A DNA stretch of 64,000 nucleotides from Anaeramoeba flamelloides (lineage: Eukaryota > Metamonada > Anaeramoebidae). The stretch covers positions 12,858,501 through 12,922,500 of the forward strand of contig JANTQA010000012.1 of NCBI GenBank assembly GCA_027625915.1, given 5' to 3'. Shown here one piece after another: positions 1-11,291 of this stretch (position 1 is its first letter; every line of letters starts with the position of its first letter). The notes below the pieces were generated by a model. That model was not told where the DNA came from. It was given only the letters and a program-made list of their open reading frames with translations, and did no database searches. Made by a program: the position numbers and the translations under genes.

Positions 1-210
1 AAAGCAAATGATTCAAAAATTAAGAGAATTAAAAAATGGGAAACAATTCATCATTTCAAGATTTACTAATGGAAGAATTTTTCAAACACAATAAAACGTA
101 AGTTGAAATTTTTTCTAAAAGAAAAGAAATGTTAGTTCCTCAATGAAAAATTAAAGAACAAATTTTTTTTTGGAAACTGAATAGAATGACACGAATGTAT
201 TTAGCAACTA

Positions 211-922
211 AACTCTTTTTCAAACAAAGGGCACACCTCTCAAAACTTCAAAACGATTGAATTTGATTGTTAATAAGAGAATTACTTCTTGATGATTTTC
301 ATTTTAATTATTAATTTTTTCATTTTTTGTTTTTTTTTATTTATAGATATTGAACAGTTGGAAAATGAAAAAAACAAGATAAGAACAAACAAATTTGGAA
401 ATAATCTGCCAGTGTATAAAAATGGAAACGGTTTACGTTTGATTTCGAATAAGCTAGATATAGGAATTAAGATGGACCATTATTGGATTGATGCATGGAA
501 CAAAGAAAAGAGAAAAAAAAGAAAAAAACAATTCCAACAAATTACCCAGATGAATTGCGGCTTTATATTGAAAATGAGAATTTAAAGAACAAAAGTTTGA
601 CGTGTAAAGAGTTATCAATATAATGTCGAGAACTTTTTCCCAATTCACCATGTTCAACAGTTTTTTATTGATTTTATAATTTTTTTTCTTTATAATTTAC
701 AAAATGAGATTTCTCATTTCAAATAAAAAGGGCACACCAATTTTTAAAATATTTAATTTTAATTTTTATTGTTTTGTTTGAATGAGTTTTAAAGATTCAA
801 ATGAGTGTTTTTTTTTTAAGTTTTAAAGAGTTTCTTATATTTTAGAATGATACTACAATTAATTTGATTCAATTATGAATAGTTCTTGAAATTTTATGTG
901 CCCTTGTATTTGAAAAAGAGTT
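211..922. mobile_element. Decayed Tc1/mariner-like DNA transposon
   Basis: The element is bounded by inverted ends: AACTCTTTTTCAAACAAAGG on the left and, reverse complemented on the right, AACTCTTTTTCAAATACAAG. A TA dinucleotide abuts both ends (209-210 and 923-924), the target duplication expected of Tc1/mariner elements. The ends resemble those of the copies at 4705, 20356, 36697 and 40339, so this is probably a longer relative that still keeps part of its transposase. The body holds broken coding sequence in two frames. Confidence 0.6.
349..627 (+). pseudogene. Transposase remnant inside the Tc1/mariner-like element
   Basis: Coding-like sequence starts after a pyrimidine-rich stretch ending in AG. 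It reads about 78 residues in one frame (HYWIDAWNKEKRKK) and then continues in another frame after an A-rich run near 511-528 (YPDELRLYIENENLKNKSLT, then CKELSI). The second part resembles the second helix-turn-helix of Tc1/IS630 transposases, where an acidic helix is followed by a T-x-K-E-L motif. An in-frame TAA then interrupts a continuing coding-like stretch (CRELFPNSPCSTVFY). No DDE catalytic domain is visible, so the gene is dead. The family call rests on the motif and the TA-flanked ends. Confidence 0.4.
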
Positions 923-1275
923 TATATCCCTTGCAAGTAAAAAAAAATTCCAAAACAATTACGTATCAAAAATAAATCGAAAAAAATAAAAGAGCAAAAG
1001 TGTGGAAAAATAATAATTTTTATTGGATCGCTCAAGATCTAATTTACTTGGAATTTCAAGTGTTTATTATTCCATTCCAAGTAACTTTTGTTTTGTCATT
1101 GAGATATTTCAATGAAATTTTTTTTTTTATTAATTTTTATTTTTTTCCTTATTTTTATTTTTTTCCTTATTTTTTTAGAAAAAAATTGGAAAAGAACTTT
1201 CGAAAAAAGTGAAAATAAAAAAAAAATGCAAAACTCAGTAGTTTTTGTTTTTATACATACACAGCTGCTTTAAGG

Positions 1276-2130
1276 AAGGGTTTTTTAATTCCTCTTATGT
1301 TCAAAAAAACCATTGTTAACTTTTCCAGAATTTTCTGTTTATTTGGAAAATCAATAGATTTTCGTTAGGTTTTTTTGAGTTTTCTATTTTATTTGTGAAG
1401 TGTTATAGGTTTTTTTTACTTTAGAAATAAACCGAAAATTTATTAAAATTTTCGGTTTATTTCTAAAGTAAAAAAAACCTAACAAAAATCTATTGATTTT
1501 CCAAATAAATAGAAAACTCAAAAAAACCTAGAACACTTCACAAATAAAATAGAAAACCTCAAAAAAACCTAGAACACTTAACAGATAAAACAGAAAACCC
1601 CAAGAAAAGCGTAGTTATGTTTTTTTACTTTTAGAAATTAAGTGAAAATTTATTTAAATTTTTTTTTTAATTTCAGAAATTAAAAAAAACCGCTTTAAGG
1701 TTTTCTAGAATTTAAAAGAATTGAGTAAAATCTTTGATTTTTCTTTATTCCTTTGAATTAAAAAAAAAACGCAGTTAGGTTTTTTTTCTTTTTGAAATGT
1801 AAAGAAAATTTATTTAATTTTCTTTTTATTTCAAAAAATAAAAAAAACCTAGTCGCTCTAAGGCACTCTACTGCACTTAACGTTAGGTTTTTTTTAACTT
1901 TTGTTTTGATTAGAAAAACAATAGATTTTTGAAACAAAAACAAGAATTCAAAAAAACACTATTAACTTTTCCAGAATTTAAATAAAAATGAGTAAAATCT
2001 TTGATTGTTCTCTATTCTTTTGAATTAAAAAAAACCTAGGCACTCGACGGAACCTGAAGACACTCTATGACACTTGACGACACTTCCCTAATTCCTAAAT
2101 TTATATTTTGAAAAAAAAATATTTAAAATT
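1276..2130 (-). mobile_element. LINE 3' tail split by a multi-hairpin cluster
   Basis: The stretch 1276-1300 matches, in reverse orientation, the terminal tail of the LINE copy at 18378-19547 (TTTTTTAATTCCTCTTAT). The stretch 2086-2130 matches the part that normally lies immediately next to it (CCCTAATTCCTAAATTTAT). About 785 bases of hairpin repeats separate them, at the same point as in the copy at 50485-51024. The match is short and diverged on the 2086 side. Confidence 0.5.
1301..2085. repeat. Multi-hairpin repeat cluster 1
   Basis: A run of separate palindromes. The clearest, 1407-1480, has 35-base perfect arms around a 4-base loop; its outer arm begins AGGTTTTTTTTACTTTAG. Others are built from a stem around AATTTAAAAGAATTGAGTAA, repeats of CCTAGAACACTT, and a closing set of short direct repeats (CACTCGACGG, CACTCTATGA, CACTTGACGA). 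The arms carry the junction words CGTTAGG and CCTAGG. Related clusters lie at 33889, 39219, 50533, 53563, 56691 and 63425. There is no credible reading frame. Confidence 0.7.
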
Positions 2131-2237
2131 TGATAGGAATTATTCAAAAAGATACTAACAAATTATTGTGTTTCAGGCTTGTACTTAAAACAGTAAAATA
2201 TGTTTTTATACAAACCCAAACCATAACAGAGATTTTT

Positions 2238-2291
2238 AGTGTTTGGTGTTTGATGTTTGATGTTTGATGTTTGGTGTTTGATGTTTGGTGT
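2238..2291 (+). repeat. Short tandem repeat, 7-base unit
   Basis: Tandem copies of TGTTTGG/TGTTTGA, about seven units with single-base variation. No gene reads convincingly through it. The surrounding 2131-2700 otherwise shows nothing I can name. Confidence 0.7.
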
Positions 2292-3071
2292 TTTGTTTAC
2301 TTCTGTTTGCCTTTTTAATGACAAAAATAAAATAATTTATTTTCCTTTGTATTCTAGTACAATTGTTGAAAGTTTAGAATCTTCAGTTAAACTCAAAGGT
2401 AATATATACTGTAAAATTTATTTAAATTTGTTTCTAACAATTAAAAGGAGATAAATTAAATCAATATTTCCTTTGTCTTATCATAGGGAGCCAAATGAAT
2501 AAAATTAGAGGCTTTGGCTTATCACACATTAGGAATATAAAGAAGAATTAGAGACGTGATTCCCGTTTTTGCTTTCTTGAGATCCAATTTGTGATTTTTT
2601 GGGTTGTTGCAAAAAACTAAACAGACAATAATTGTTAATGTAAACGAACACTTTCTTTTTGATTTTGGTTGTGAAATATTTTTGAAATACCCCAAATTTA
2701 TTTTCTAAAAAGGATACAGGAAATATGACAAAATACTATTTCCAACATGTTCACTGACAAATTCAAAGGTAGTTGATTTTTTCTTGCAATTGTCCTGAAA
2801 GGAATTAAAAAAAAGAAAAGATCTTTGAAAAAAAAAAAACATTTTCCATATTGAATGAACACTAAAACAAAATTTTCGAAACAAGTTGTACAAGATCTAA
2901 TTGAAAAAATAAGGATTGTTTTTGGAAAGGATAATTTTTCTTCAAAGAATGGATGGTAGTTTTTTCAAAACTAAAAAAATATTTGCAAAAAGCCCTTGGA
3001 AAAAAAAAAAAACAAAAAGAAAAAGAAAAACAAAAACAAAAATAAAAAAAACGTAAAAAAAAATCATTTAC

Positions 3072-3585
3072 GGTTTCCATTTGGCCCTTTGTGAACAAAA
3101 TGGTCTAGTAACCTTACAACTTTGAATTTACCATATGGATCATTTTTAGAAACACTTTTTAATAGTTCAATCTCATCCTCTGCTGCTTCTGCAAAAGTTT
3201 TTTCACTTTTAATAACCTTAAGCGCAATAAAATCACCATTTCTCAGATCCTTTGCAAGCCAGACAGTTGAGAAATAGCCCCACCCAATTTTACATATGGC
3301 CTTGAACCTTCTATTAAAAATTTCTCCTGTTTTTACAGGGTGGTATCCTCCTGTTTGTTTGAAAATTTAATGTTTTAGAACAAGGAAAAAAGTGAAAAAG
3401 TGAAAAAAAAAAAAAAAAAAAAAACAAAAATAATCCTTTAGAATTGGGAGAAGAACTAAAAGAAATTTTAATGACAAACTATTACCCTTTGTATATTCAC
3501 TTGCGTCCTCTTCTTCACTGGATGAACTTTCTACTTGTTGTTGTTTTTGATTTGGTTTTGGCTTGGGCTTTGGCTTTGTTGTCAT
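3072..3585 (-). pseudogene. SR-protein kinase (SRPK-type), N-lobe fragment in two exons
   Basis: Exon 1 (3585-3486) starts at an ATG and encodes a KPKPKP-rich leader, then an acidic SSSSEEEDASEYTKG stretch. A 135-base GT-AG intron (3485-3351, phase 1) follows. Exon 2 (3350-3072) encodes GGYHPVKTGEIFNRRF, then GWGYFSTVWLAKDL and ALKVIKSEKTFAEAAEDEI. This is the SRPK signature: a G-G-Y-H-P/L-V start, glycine loop GWGxFSTVWL, the lysine of subdomain II, and DEIxLLK. Exon 2 ends at a GT donor after GPNGN. A kinase-like piece at about 2779-2731 (FEFVSEHVGNSILSYF) could be the next exon, but its acceptor phase does not fit. The HRD/DLKPEN and DFG parts were not found downstream, where mobile elements take over. 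Family certain; a broken or truncated gene is likely, unless the rest lies beyond the window edge. Confidence 0.75.
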
Positions 3586-4704
3586 TTGAAATATTTTATG
3601 ATTTGAAGATAAATAACAATAAAGAAAAATGAATTAAATCCAACAAAAAAAAAGAAAATATAGAAAAATGATCTTGATAATTGTTTTATATTTCTGTTGT
3701 TTCTTTCTTTTTTTAACACTTTAAGTGATCTCGTTTTGGATGGTTGAAGTTCCCACGATTAGTGGTACTTACAATTTATTACTAAAAAATACTAATAGAA
3801 AGAAAAGTATTTTTTCTTCTCTTGTTACCTTATAAGTTTTTTCATTGAGCCTGTATCATTTTGTTTGAAAAGAAATTGCAGAGACTTGGAAACAAGTCGA
3901 TTTTTAAAATTATGGTCTTTTAAGGGGTATAGAAAAACCATTTTTTCATTTTTGGCTTGTCAAAAAGTACTTCATATTGATTCATTTTAGTGAACAATTT
4001 TTAGATATTTTTTTTCATTATTTCGGACTTATTTTGTCAGAAAATTCAATTAAAATTTAAAAATTTATTTAGAGAAACATATGTAAAGAAATTTTTCAGA
4101 ATTTTTTTATTTTGATTTTTCTTCAAATTTACTTTAAAGAATATAATAATAAAAAAATTTGATCTTTATTTTTTTGAGGAAAACAATATCAATTTTTTTG
4201 ATTTTTTTAAATATTTTTTTAGTAGTAGTATTTCATAATTTTATAAAAACTATTTTTTATGACTTTTTTTTATTTTACAAATTCACTCAAGTGAAAATAT
4301 CCAATAGACAATAAGTAAAATAACTGCACTTTTTTTCAAATAGTTGTTTTTAAATTGATTATAATACCAATAATTCAAATTTATTTTCAAAATTTTCTAT
4401 TTATTCAAAATAATAAAACAAATATTTCCTCAGAATTCATTTTTTACTTTGTCTTTTTTCTAATAAAAGGAACTATCTTAATTATATATTTGTTACATCA
4501 TAAAATGAGATTTTTAAATAAAAAATTTCAAAGAGCTTAACTATGATATTTTGCCCTTCAAAAGGAATTAAATTAAGTAGGTATTAAACAGAAAAAATAT
4601 AAAATTATATAATATTAAATAGTTGATTACTTTTTATTTAGAGAAAAAATTTAGAATAAAAAGAGATTATTAATATGGTGTTATATATATACATATATAT
4701 ATTA
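3586..4704. other. AT-rich spacer, upstream of the kinase fragment
   Basis: No gene or repeat is recognised. It would contain the kinase promoter, but no motif can be singled out from the poly-A/T background. Confidence 0.5.
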
Positions 4705-5404
4705 ACTCTGTTTCAGTCAAAGGGGCCAACATTTTTTTCAAATATCAATTATTTTATATAATTGACCTTTGAAGAACAAATAAGAAATAAACAGAATAAT
4801 ACACCTCAAAGAAATGTTAATACATATCTGAAAGAAAACTAATTAATCAATAGCTTTTCTTAAAAATTGAAAAACTCAAATTCTTAGGGAACCATTGAGA
4901 AAAACAAGGATGTTTGTTTTGAACTTCTACTGGTATTTGAATAATAAATATGAAACATTTTTCATATCATTTTCCATACTTTTATTTTAGAAATTAAGCC
5001 CCCAAGCAAAGTTTGTTGGTATTTGTAGTCTCTATTTGAAAAAGGAAATGAAAATGAAGTTAAAATTTTTCACATTTATTAAACAAATATCAAGATCAAA
5101 GATCGAATTGAATTGCAATAGAAATCAATATATTTCTCAACAATCTTTACATCGTTTCAATGACATTAGAATAACACGTTTTTACCAAGTGACTATTGAT
5201 CTTGCAATAAAAAATTTTTTTGCCAATGTATGACGTTTTTAAAAAAAAAATTGAAAAAAAAAAACAAAAATGTGTAGAAATGTGAAAAAATGATTTCAAT
5301 TTTGAAATTTTCCAAAACAAAATTTATCTTCTAATATCTATGCAAACCCTTTAAACACGTGTATTATACCATTACAACTGGGCCCCTTTGACTGAAAAAT
5401 AGTT
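4705..5404. mobile_element. Tc1/mariner-like MITE, copy 1 (about 700 bp)
   Basis: The inverted ends are ACTCTGTTTCAGTCAAAGGG on the left and, reverse complemented on the right, AACTATTTTTCAGTCAAAGG, with TA at 4703-4704 and 5405-5406. The interior is near-palindromic with the copy at 40339-41031 in opposite orientation, including the shared block CTGGTATTTGAATAATAAAT. There is no transposase frame, so it is non-autonomous. Confidence 0.75.
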
Positions 5405-5596
5405 TAGATGGAATGGAAAAGTTTAGGTAATTATAATTTTAAAGATTAAAAGTAATTGATTATTGGGCATGCTAAGAAATTTGAATATTTACTATTACTT
5501 TGTATCAATAATTATAATTCATTTTTTATAATTTGACCAAAATTTTTACTTTATATTATTAAAAGAAACTAAAATTTAAACTTTCTTTTTTTGTTA

Positions 5597-5792
5597 CAGT
5601 CAGTTCCACTTTTAAGGCACAAACTTTCAACGAAATTTTAGGTACAAAAAAATCTCAAATTAAGGCACAAAATTTGGAATTTTTTTTTTTTACAATTTAT
5701 TTAACTAGAACCTGAATTTTGTGTCTTGTTTTGAGCTTTTTTTGTGCCTTAAATTTCGTTGAAAGTTTGTGCCTTAAAAGTGGAACTGACTA
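5597..5792. mobile_element. Foldback mariner-type MITE, CAGT ends, copy 1
   Basis: A nearly perfect 196-base palindrome. The left arm CAGTCAGTTCCACTTTTAAG is mirrored by the right arm, and the next block CACAAACTTTCAACGAAATT also pairs. TA flanks the left end, and TATA lies at the right. Further copies lie at 8224, 56960 and 58541. CAGT ends with a TA target duplication are typical of Tc1/mariner derivatives. Confidence 0.8.
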
Positions 5793-5904
5793 TATAAATA
5801 ATTGTATGGTGCCATTAAATATAAAATAAAAATAAAATAACCCAATAGATAGTTAATTCCAACAATAGGTATCTTATAGATATATTCTGAATATATATAA
5901 ATAA

Positions 5905-6445
5905 ACCCCAATTCAAAATTTTTAACACACTAAAATTCTATTTGTGAAAAAAAAAACTTATTTAATCAATTCAAGAAGAAATGCAAAATTAGAACCATGT
6001 ACTAATTGAAATTTTAACACTTGTTAATAAATTACAAAACTCACAAAAAAAAATAAATAATTATCAATACAAATAAATCTGTAGATGTGTTAAAAATTTT
6101 GGAGAGAACATAACAAAAAAATAGATTAGTAAATTTGTTGAAATTCTATTAGGATTATTGATAGATCAAAAGTTTAGATACCACCAAATAATTTTATTTG
6201 AGTTCTTCTATTTGGAACAACTCAACTTTAACCTAATATCAATGGTTGAAAAAAATTTTGATCTCACGAAACAAATTACTTAATTCAAAAAATGGAATGA
6301 AAACAAAAACTAAAATATGAAAAAATGATTTTCATATTTTACAAAAATCAAAATTATCACCAATTTCAATGATATTGTATTATTGTGATTGTTTGGAACC
6401 TTTTGGCTGCGTGGAAAATTTTTAATTTTAGTTTATAGATATTAT
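5905..6445. repeat. Dispersed repeat, inverted partner of 14650-15190
   Basis: About 540 bases matching 14650-15190 in reverse complement with visible colinearity. Landmarks are CCCCAATTCAAAATTTTTAA at one end and TGTATTATTGTGATTGTTTGG near the other. Both copies are gene-free and diverged. The pair encloses the KICS2-like gene and the 11.3-kb exons. No terminal inverted repeats within a copy and no target duplication were found. Confidence 0.65.
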
Positions 6446-8223
6446 CCTTATCATTTTTTAATTTTATTTCAAAAAAAAAAAAAGTTAATTCTTATTTTTT
6501 TTCTCTCTTTTTATTTCAAGACATAGATCACCATTCACTAAATATACCAACCCTAATTTCGAGTTATATATATATATATATATATTATTTTTTTTTTATT
6601 TTTGAGACTTGGTACATTTTCCAAATTCCCTTTTTTCAGTTCTTTGAAGCTTTTACTCTTCTTCATTTTTTTTTTTTTAGCTTTTATAAGTAACAGCAAT
6701 AAATTTTCTATAGAAAATTGATAATAAGTGTAACGAATGAATATTAAGCAAATTTGACTTATTTTTTTTTTTGATCATAAGTAAAAGAGACTTAAAATAC
6801 TATAAGATATTTTAGTTACATACTAAAGAGACCTTGAGTAAAGATAGGTTAATCCATATCAACTGAAGTGATTAAAATTGAAATTATTTGACACATTCAT
6901 ACAATTTTACCCAGTTTATACTTTTCTTGAGTTCAAGATATTAGGTAGGTATATTATTTATCTGATTTTGATATTATAAAAATGGGAAAACTTTTATAAA
7001 AAATAAAAAAAAAATACAAAACAAAACAAAAAAATTAAATATTTTAAAAATAAATCAATATTCTAGTAGAAAAAGTACTTTATAAATAAAATATATCTTT
7101 AAAGTTCTATTTTATAAATGAATTGAAGAAATCATTTGAGTTAAAGTTGAAAAAATTTTTAAACCTCTTTCATATCATTTTTCTTTCAATTTTTCACAAA
7201 AATAGTAAAAAATGAATTAACTGAAATAAAAAAAATTTAAAATTTATTTGTTACATTGTTGATAATAATAAAATAAAACCCACTTTAAACCTTTTTTTAA
7301 AATTAATTTGATGGTAAATGCTGTTTTCAAAAATCTTACCAATTTGTGTTGAGACCATGAAAAATCCAATGAAATTGAAGATGAAAAATTAAATTTTAGA
7401 TTTATATAAATGGACTATTAAAAAAGAATATGTTGAAAAAAATTAGTTTTTTCATAGCTATCTCAATTTTTTTAATTTTGTAATTCACAATTAGAAACGT
7501 GATTATTTATGTGAACCCCCTTTTTTTAACATATCCCAAAATATTTGATATTAATAACACAAACAAAAATAAATACTTGTTTTCCACTTGTTATCCGACT
7601 TAAGGGAATAAGATAATTTTTTTTTTTTAAATTATGTTAAAGTAAAAGTTTGAACTATTCACAATTTTTTTTAAATGCTATCATAATAAAATTAATTATA
7701 TTGTTAATTCATAAAATATCCATATAAAAAGAAACTGGCACCAATAGATTCAGTATCTCTGAAAAAAAAAAAAAAAAAAAAACTATTAAATTATCTTTTA
7801 GTTTTAATATTATTTTTAGCCATTCTTTTATTTTTTATTTTACTTATAATTCTTTCTTCTTTTTTGTTAAAAAACATTTTTTTACCCATCATTTTCTTGA
7901 TAAACGAAAAGATTATTTATATATATCCCCATTGGTGAAAAGTTTCAAATAAATTTGGAAATACAGATAAATATTGAGTAATTTTATTGAATAACCTCTA
8001 ATAATAATTTTTTTTTTAAAATAATGTTGATAAATTTCCAAAATTAAAAGTTATTGGATAGTAAAAAAGTCCTAATTCCTCATAAATAAATTAAATATCA
8101 AGCCATAACTTATAATTACTATGATGATCGCTATAAAAATTATATGTAAATCTAAGTTATCAATAAACTTCTGTATGAATTCATCTTTTTATGGATTCCC
8201 TGATGAAATAAGAAATAATATTT
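6446..8223. other. AT-rich spacer
   Basis: Nothing gene-like was found. It contains a (TA)n run near 6565-6582 and many poly-A/T tracts. Confidence 0.5.
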
Positions 8224-8422
8224 CATTCAGTTCGACTTATAAGACACAACATACAAGGGAATTATAGATACCAAAAAAATCTCAAAATTAAGACACATTT
8301 TTTGATATTTTTTTTTTTTAAATTATTTTGCTAGAATTTGAATTTTGGATCTTAATTTTGTGATTTTTTTTTGTGCCTTACATTTCCTTGAAAGTTTGTA
8401 TCTTATAAGTGGAACTAACTAT
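8224..8422. mobile_element. Foldback mariner-type MITE, copy 2 (diverged)
   Basis: Same plan as 5597-5792: the left arm reads TTCAGTTCGACTTATAAG and the right arm ends CTTATAAGTGGAACTAACTA. The arms no longer pair perfectly, so it is older than copy 1. Confidence 0.7.
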
Positions 8423-8644
8423 ATATGAAATTAATTTTGAGTAAATCGAAACATAAAAACACTTTTAACACAAAAATTAAAAAAAGTATAGATAAAAAAA
8501 TACATTACTAAATCTTTTTAATTTTATTTAGTTCTTTAAAGTAGAAAAAAACACTTAATTTGAGGCAATTTAGAAGAAATGAAAAATAATAAAAAAAAAA
8601 AACATATAAATTTTTAAAAAAAAAAAATACATTTTATACAATAA
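8423..8644. other. 3' flank of the KICS2-like gene
   Basis: Poly-A/T rich spacer downstream of the stop codon on the minus strand. No distinct polyadenylation signal can be separated from the background. Confidence 0.3.
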
Positions 8645-10396
8645 TTAAAAAAATGCACAATTAAGAATATTTTGAAATAAACATTGATTTGATAAAATTT
8701 TTAATAATTTTGTCAGAAAATTAAATGATTTTTTATCAAAATTATTTTTCTTCTTTGAATAAATTAAAACAGCAGTGATATTTTTTTGAATTTTCATTAA
8801 GAAGAAGGATAATTTTAATTTTTTATCATAGAAATGAACTATTTTTTTGAATTTATTTAATTCTATCTGTGAGTCAATTACTAAACTAATTAAACTTGAA
8901 TATTGGCCAGTATCAAGTTGTCTCTCTTTTGGATAAGAAAATATTGTTGGGTATTGTGAGATTCCCCAATTTAGTAACTCTCCTATTTGGCTCTCATTTG
9001 GCCAAGTCATGTTTTTTTTGAATTGAATTGTTAATTTGTTATTCATACCATTTTGCCTGTTTTCACAGTTATAGGATAAAATTGGAGATCTACTATTTTG
9101 ACAAACAGAAGAATTATTGCTAATTAAGCAAAAAGATTTTGCTTTGTTTTTGCTTACAAATTGTTCAATATAATCGATTATTACGTCGGTTTCCTTTGTT
9201 CTGTTCATCACTTTGGCAACCTCGTGGGTTTTTTTTAAGCCAGAAGAATAATATAGATTCATTTTTGAGATTAATAAATCATAATATTGCTCAACCCAAA
9301 GATATAATTTTGGATATTCAGTTTTTCTTTCTTCTTTGTTATTGATTGTGTTTGGCAGTGTTTTTGCATTTTTTGAAAAGAAATAATTATAAAGAAAAGA
9401 ATGTTTTTTTTGGTGACAATACTTCTGACCTATTGTGATTTGATTTATTTGGATCAAATTATTGATCTTATTAAAATTTAAAAATATCTGTTTCCATTTT
9501 TTAATCAGTTTTTTTACTTTGAATAATTGGAATAATGCTTTTGTAAATTGAAATTTTACAATTTTGTTCTCAGTTTCCATCAAATTAATCATAATTTCCA
9601 ATTCCAATTTCATATTCTTTTTCAAAAAGATCAAATTTTTGATATCTTTGGGGATCTTATTTTGATTTTTCAATATTGTTTGTTGTTTCCTTAAAGTCGT
9701 TATTAGTGTTTTTAATACCTCAAAATAAAGATATTTTTTATTTACTTTTGAGAAATAAGAAAGCTTTTCAAACAAGTATATCAAGGTAATTCTTATTTTG
9801 GAAAATGTACCAAATTGTTTGCAATTTTTTGTTATTTCATTTTCTGCTTCTTTTTCTTTTTTCACAGCGTTTTTGTTGATAAAGTTTAGTTTGATTCCAG
9901 TGTTTATTTTTATATTGGTTTCACCATGATATCTTTCTTCTTCTGCCCCATTTTTTAAATTAATTGGTAAAGCCTTTTTCCTCTCAAAAGTTTGTTCACA
10001 AAAAATTGAAAATAAATGGTATTGATCAGATAAACTGTTAACAATTGGGCTAGTTTCCTTCTGGTTAATATTTTCGTTTTTATTACTCTTCTTCTCTTTG
10101 GTGTAATTGGGCTTTTTTTGAAGAAATTTCATATTTAAATAATCACTTTCCAATTTGAAAAAATCAGTTAGATTTGAATAATTTTTATAAGGATTCTGGT
10201 TCTCGTTTTCTTTCACATAATTTTCTCTTGTTTCTTTGATTACTTGTTTGTTGTTTGTGGTTTGATTTTGTAGATCTAAATTGTATTTGATGAAAAAATC
10301 AATGTTGTGAGAATTAATATATTTTTTGTTGTTACTGAAGAAAATTTGGTTTTTCAAAATATGATCATAATTATGAGTCGATTCAGTAAGCATCAT
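8645..10396 (-). CDS. KICS2: KICS2 (C12orf66)-like subunit of the KICSTOR complex
   Basis: A single 583-residue frame without introns, starting at tandem ATGs (10396). In animals KICS2 works with SZT2, KPTN and ITFG2 to hold GATOR1 on the lysosome and restrain mTORC1 when nutrients are low. The match was recognised by alignment from memory. The C-terminal third has GISQYPTIFSYPKERQ (about 477-492) and KKIVHFYDKK (about 517-526), where human KICS2 has DQYPAVVSLPSDRP and EKVVHFYDDK, followed by FFLMKIQKNITAVLIYSKKK against [20 protein letters not shown]. Upstream, YPKLYLWVEQYYDLLISKMN parallels [20 protein letters not shown], and a helical middle (ALFQLFKVKKLIKKWKQIF) also aligns. It is about 140 residues longer than the human protein because of an N/K-rich N-terminal region (1-180) and low-complexity insertions. 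No frame break was seen. Confidence 0.85.
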   Translation of the reverse strand: MMLTESTHNYDHILKNQIFFSNNKKYINSHNIDFFIKYNLDLQNQTTNNKQVIKETRENYVKENENQNPYKNYSNLTDFFKLESDYLNMKFLQKKPNYTKEKKSNKNENINQKETSPIVNSLSDQYHLFSIFCEQTFERKKALPINLKNGAEEERYHGETNIKINTGIKLNFINKNAVKKEKEAENEITKNCKQFGTFSKIRITLIYLFEKLSYFSKVNKKYLYFEVLKTLITTLRKQQTILKNQNKIPKDIKNLIFLKKNMKLELEIMINLMETENKIVKFQFTKALFQLFKVKKLIKKWKQIFLNFNKINNLIQINQITIGQKYCHQKKHSFLYNYFFSKNAKTLPNTINNKEERKTEYPKLYLWVEQYYDLLISKMNLYYSSGLKKTHEVAKVMNRTKETDVIIDYIEQFVSKNKAKSFCLISNNSSVCQNSRSPILSYNCENRQNGMNNKLTIQFKKNMTWPNESQIGELLNWGISQYPTIFSYPKERQLDTGQYSSLISLVIDSQIELNKFKKIVHFYDKKLKLSFFLMKIQKNITAVLIYSKKKNNFDKKSFNFLTKLLKILSNQCLFQNILNCAFF

Positions 10397-11291
10397 ATTG
10401 ATTTATTTATCTTTCACAGAGAAATAATGATTGTTTAATGATATGTTTCGGTTTGTTGAAAAATCAAATAATTCTAGAGGATTTCACAAATAATGAGATT
10501 CAAAAAAAACTTAAAATTTGAAAAAAAAAAATGAACACAAGAAAAAAAATATTGAAAATTTATGTGTTTGATCAAGTAAGTTAAAATAAAATGAGATTGT
10601 TGTGCCTTAATAAACTTTGAAAGAATATTAACTTTTGAGAAATTATTTTTTCTTTCTCCTAATTCTTTCAAAAAATTATTTTATTTTATTTTTTGCTTAA
10701 TCTCAATAAATTTTCTCAAATCATTTGAAACAAAGATAATTGAGTCACTGAGACGATAAATAAAGTGACCCAAATTATAAATTAATTTTTATTGAAACAA
10801 GACATTTTTTTTTGAAAAAGTATAAATTTTTCATACAAGACAAAATAAACTTTGCAGGAGATTTCTTTATGGAAACAATTTACTTGAATTTTGTTGATAC
10901 ATTTTGACTTTAAAATGAAAAAATGTTTTGTGATTTTACCCCCTTTTTATTGAGAAATAATACCTATCAAAAAATATTTCATTTCTTTTTTTTACTCAAA
11001 ATTGTTATGTGATAAAAATACAATCATTTTTGAAACAGCAGAGAAATTAGTTGTTTATTGAAAACTTTCTCACAAATTAAAAAAAATCGGAAAAATTTTT
11101 ATCAAGTTCGCTTTTAATTTTGAGACCATTGAAAATTTTTAACAAATTATTTTGAAAATTATTTCTTTAAAAATTTTAAAAAGTTTTCAAGTTAAAAAAG
11201 TAAAATTACCATAAAAAAAACTCATTAATCATTTCTTAGTATCAAATTTGGTGACAATTTTAAAATTAACTTTTTTTCTTCTATTTTTTAG
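10397..11291. other. Spacer between divergently arranged coding pieces
   Basis: This is the upstream region of the KICS2-like gene (minus) and of the exon islands at 11292 (plus). It holds no recognised repeat or gene. Any promoter elements are hidden in the AT background. Confidence 0.4.

Noticed and set aside
3444-3632. 62-codon plus-strand frame (LLHWMNFLLVVVFDLVLAWA)
   Set aside because: It is the complement of the kinase's KPKPKP leader and acidic stretch.
6565-6582. TA dinucleotide runs here and at 29940 and 62979 as possible regulatory or origin elements
   Set aside because: Simple microsatellites are expected at this AT content, and nothing nearby gives them a specific role.
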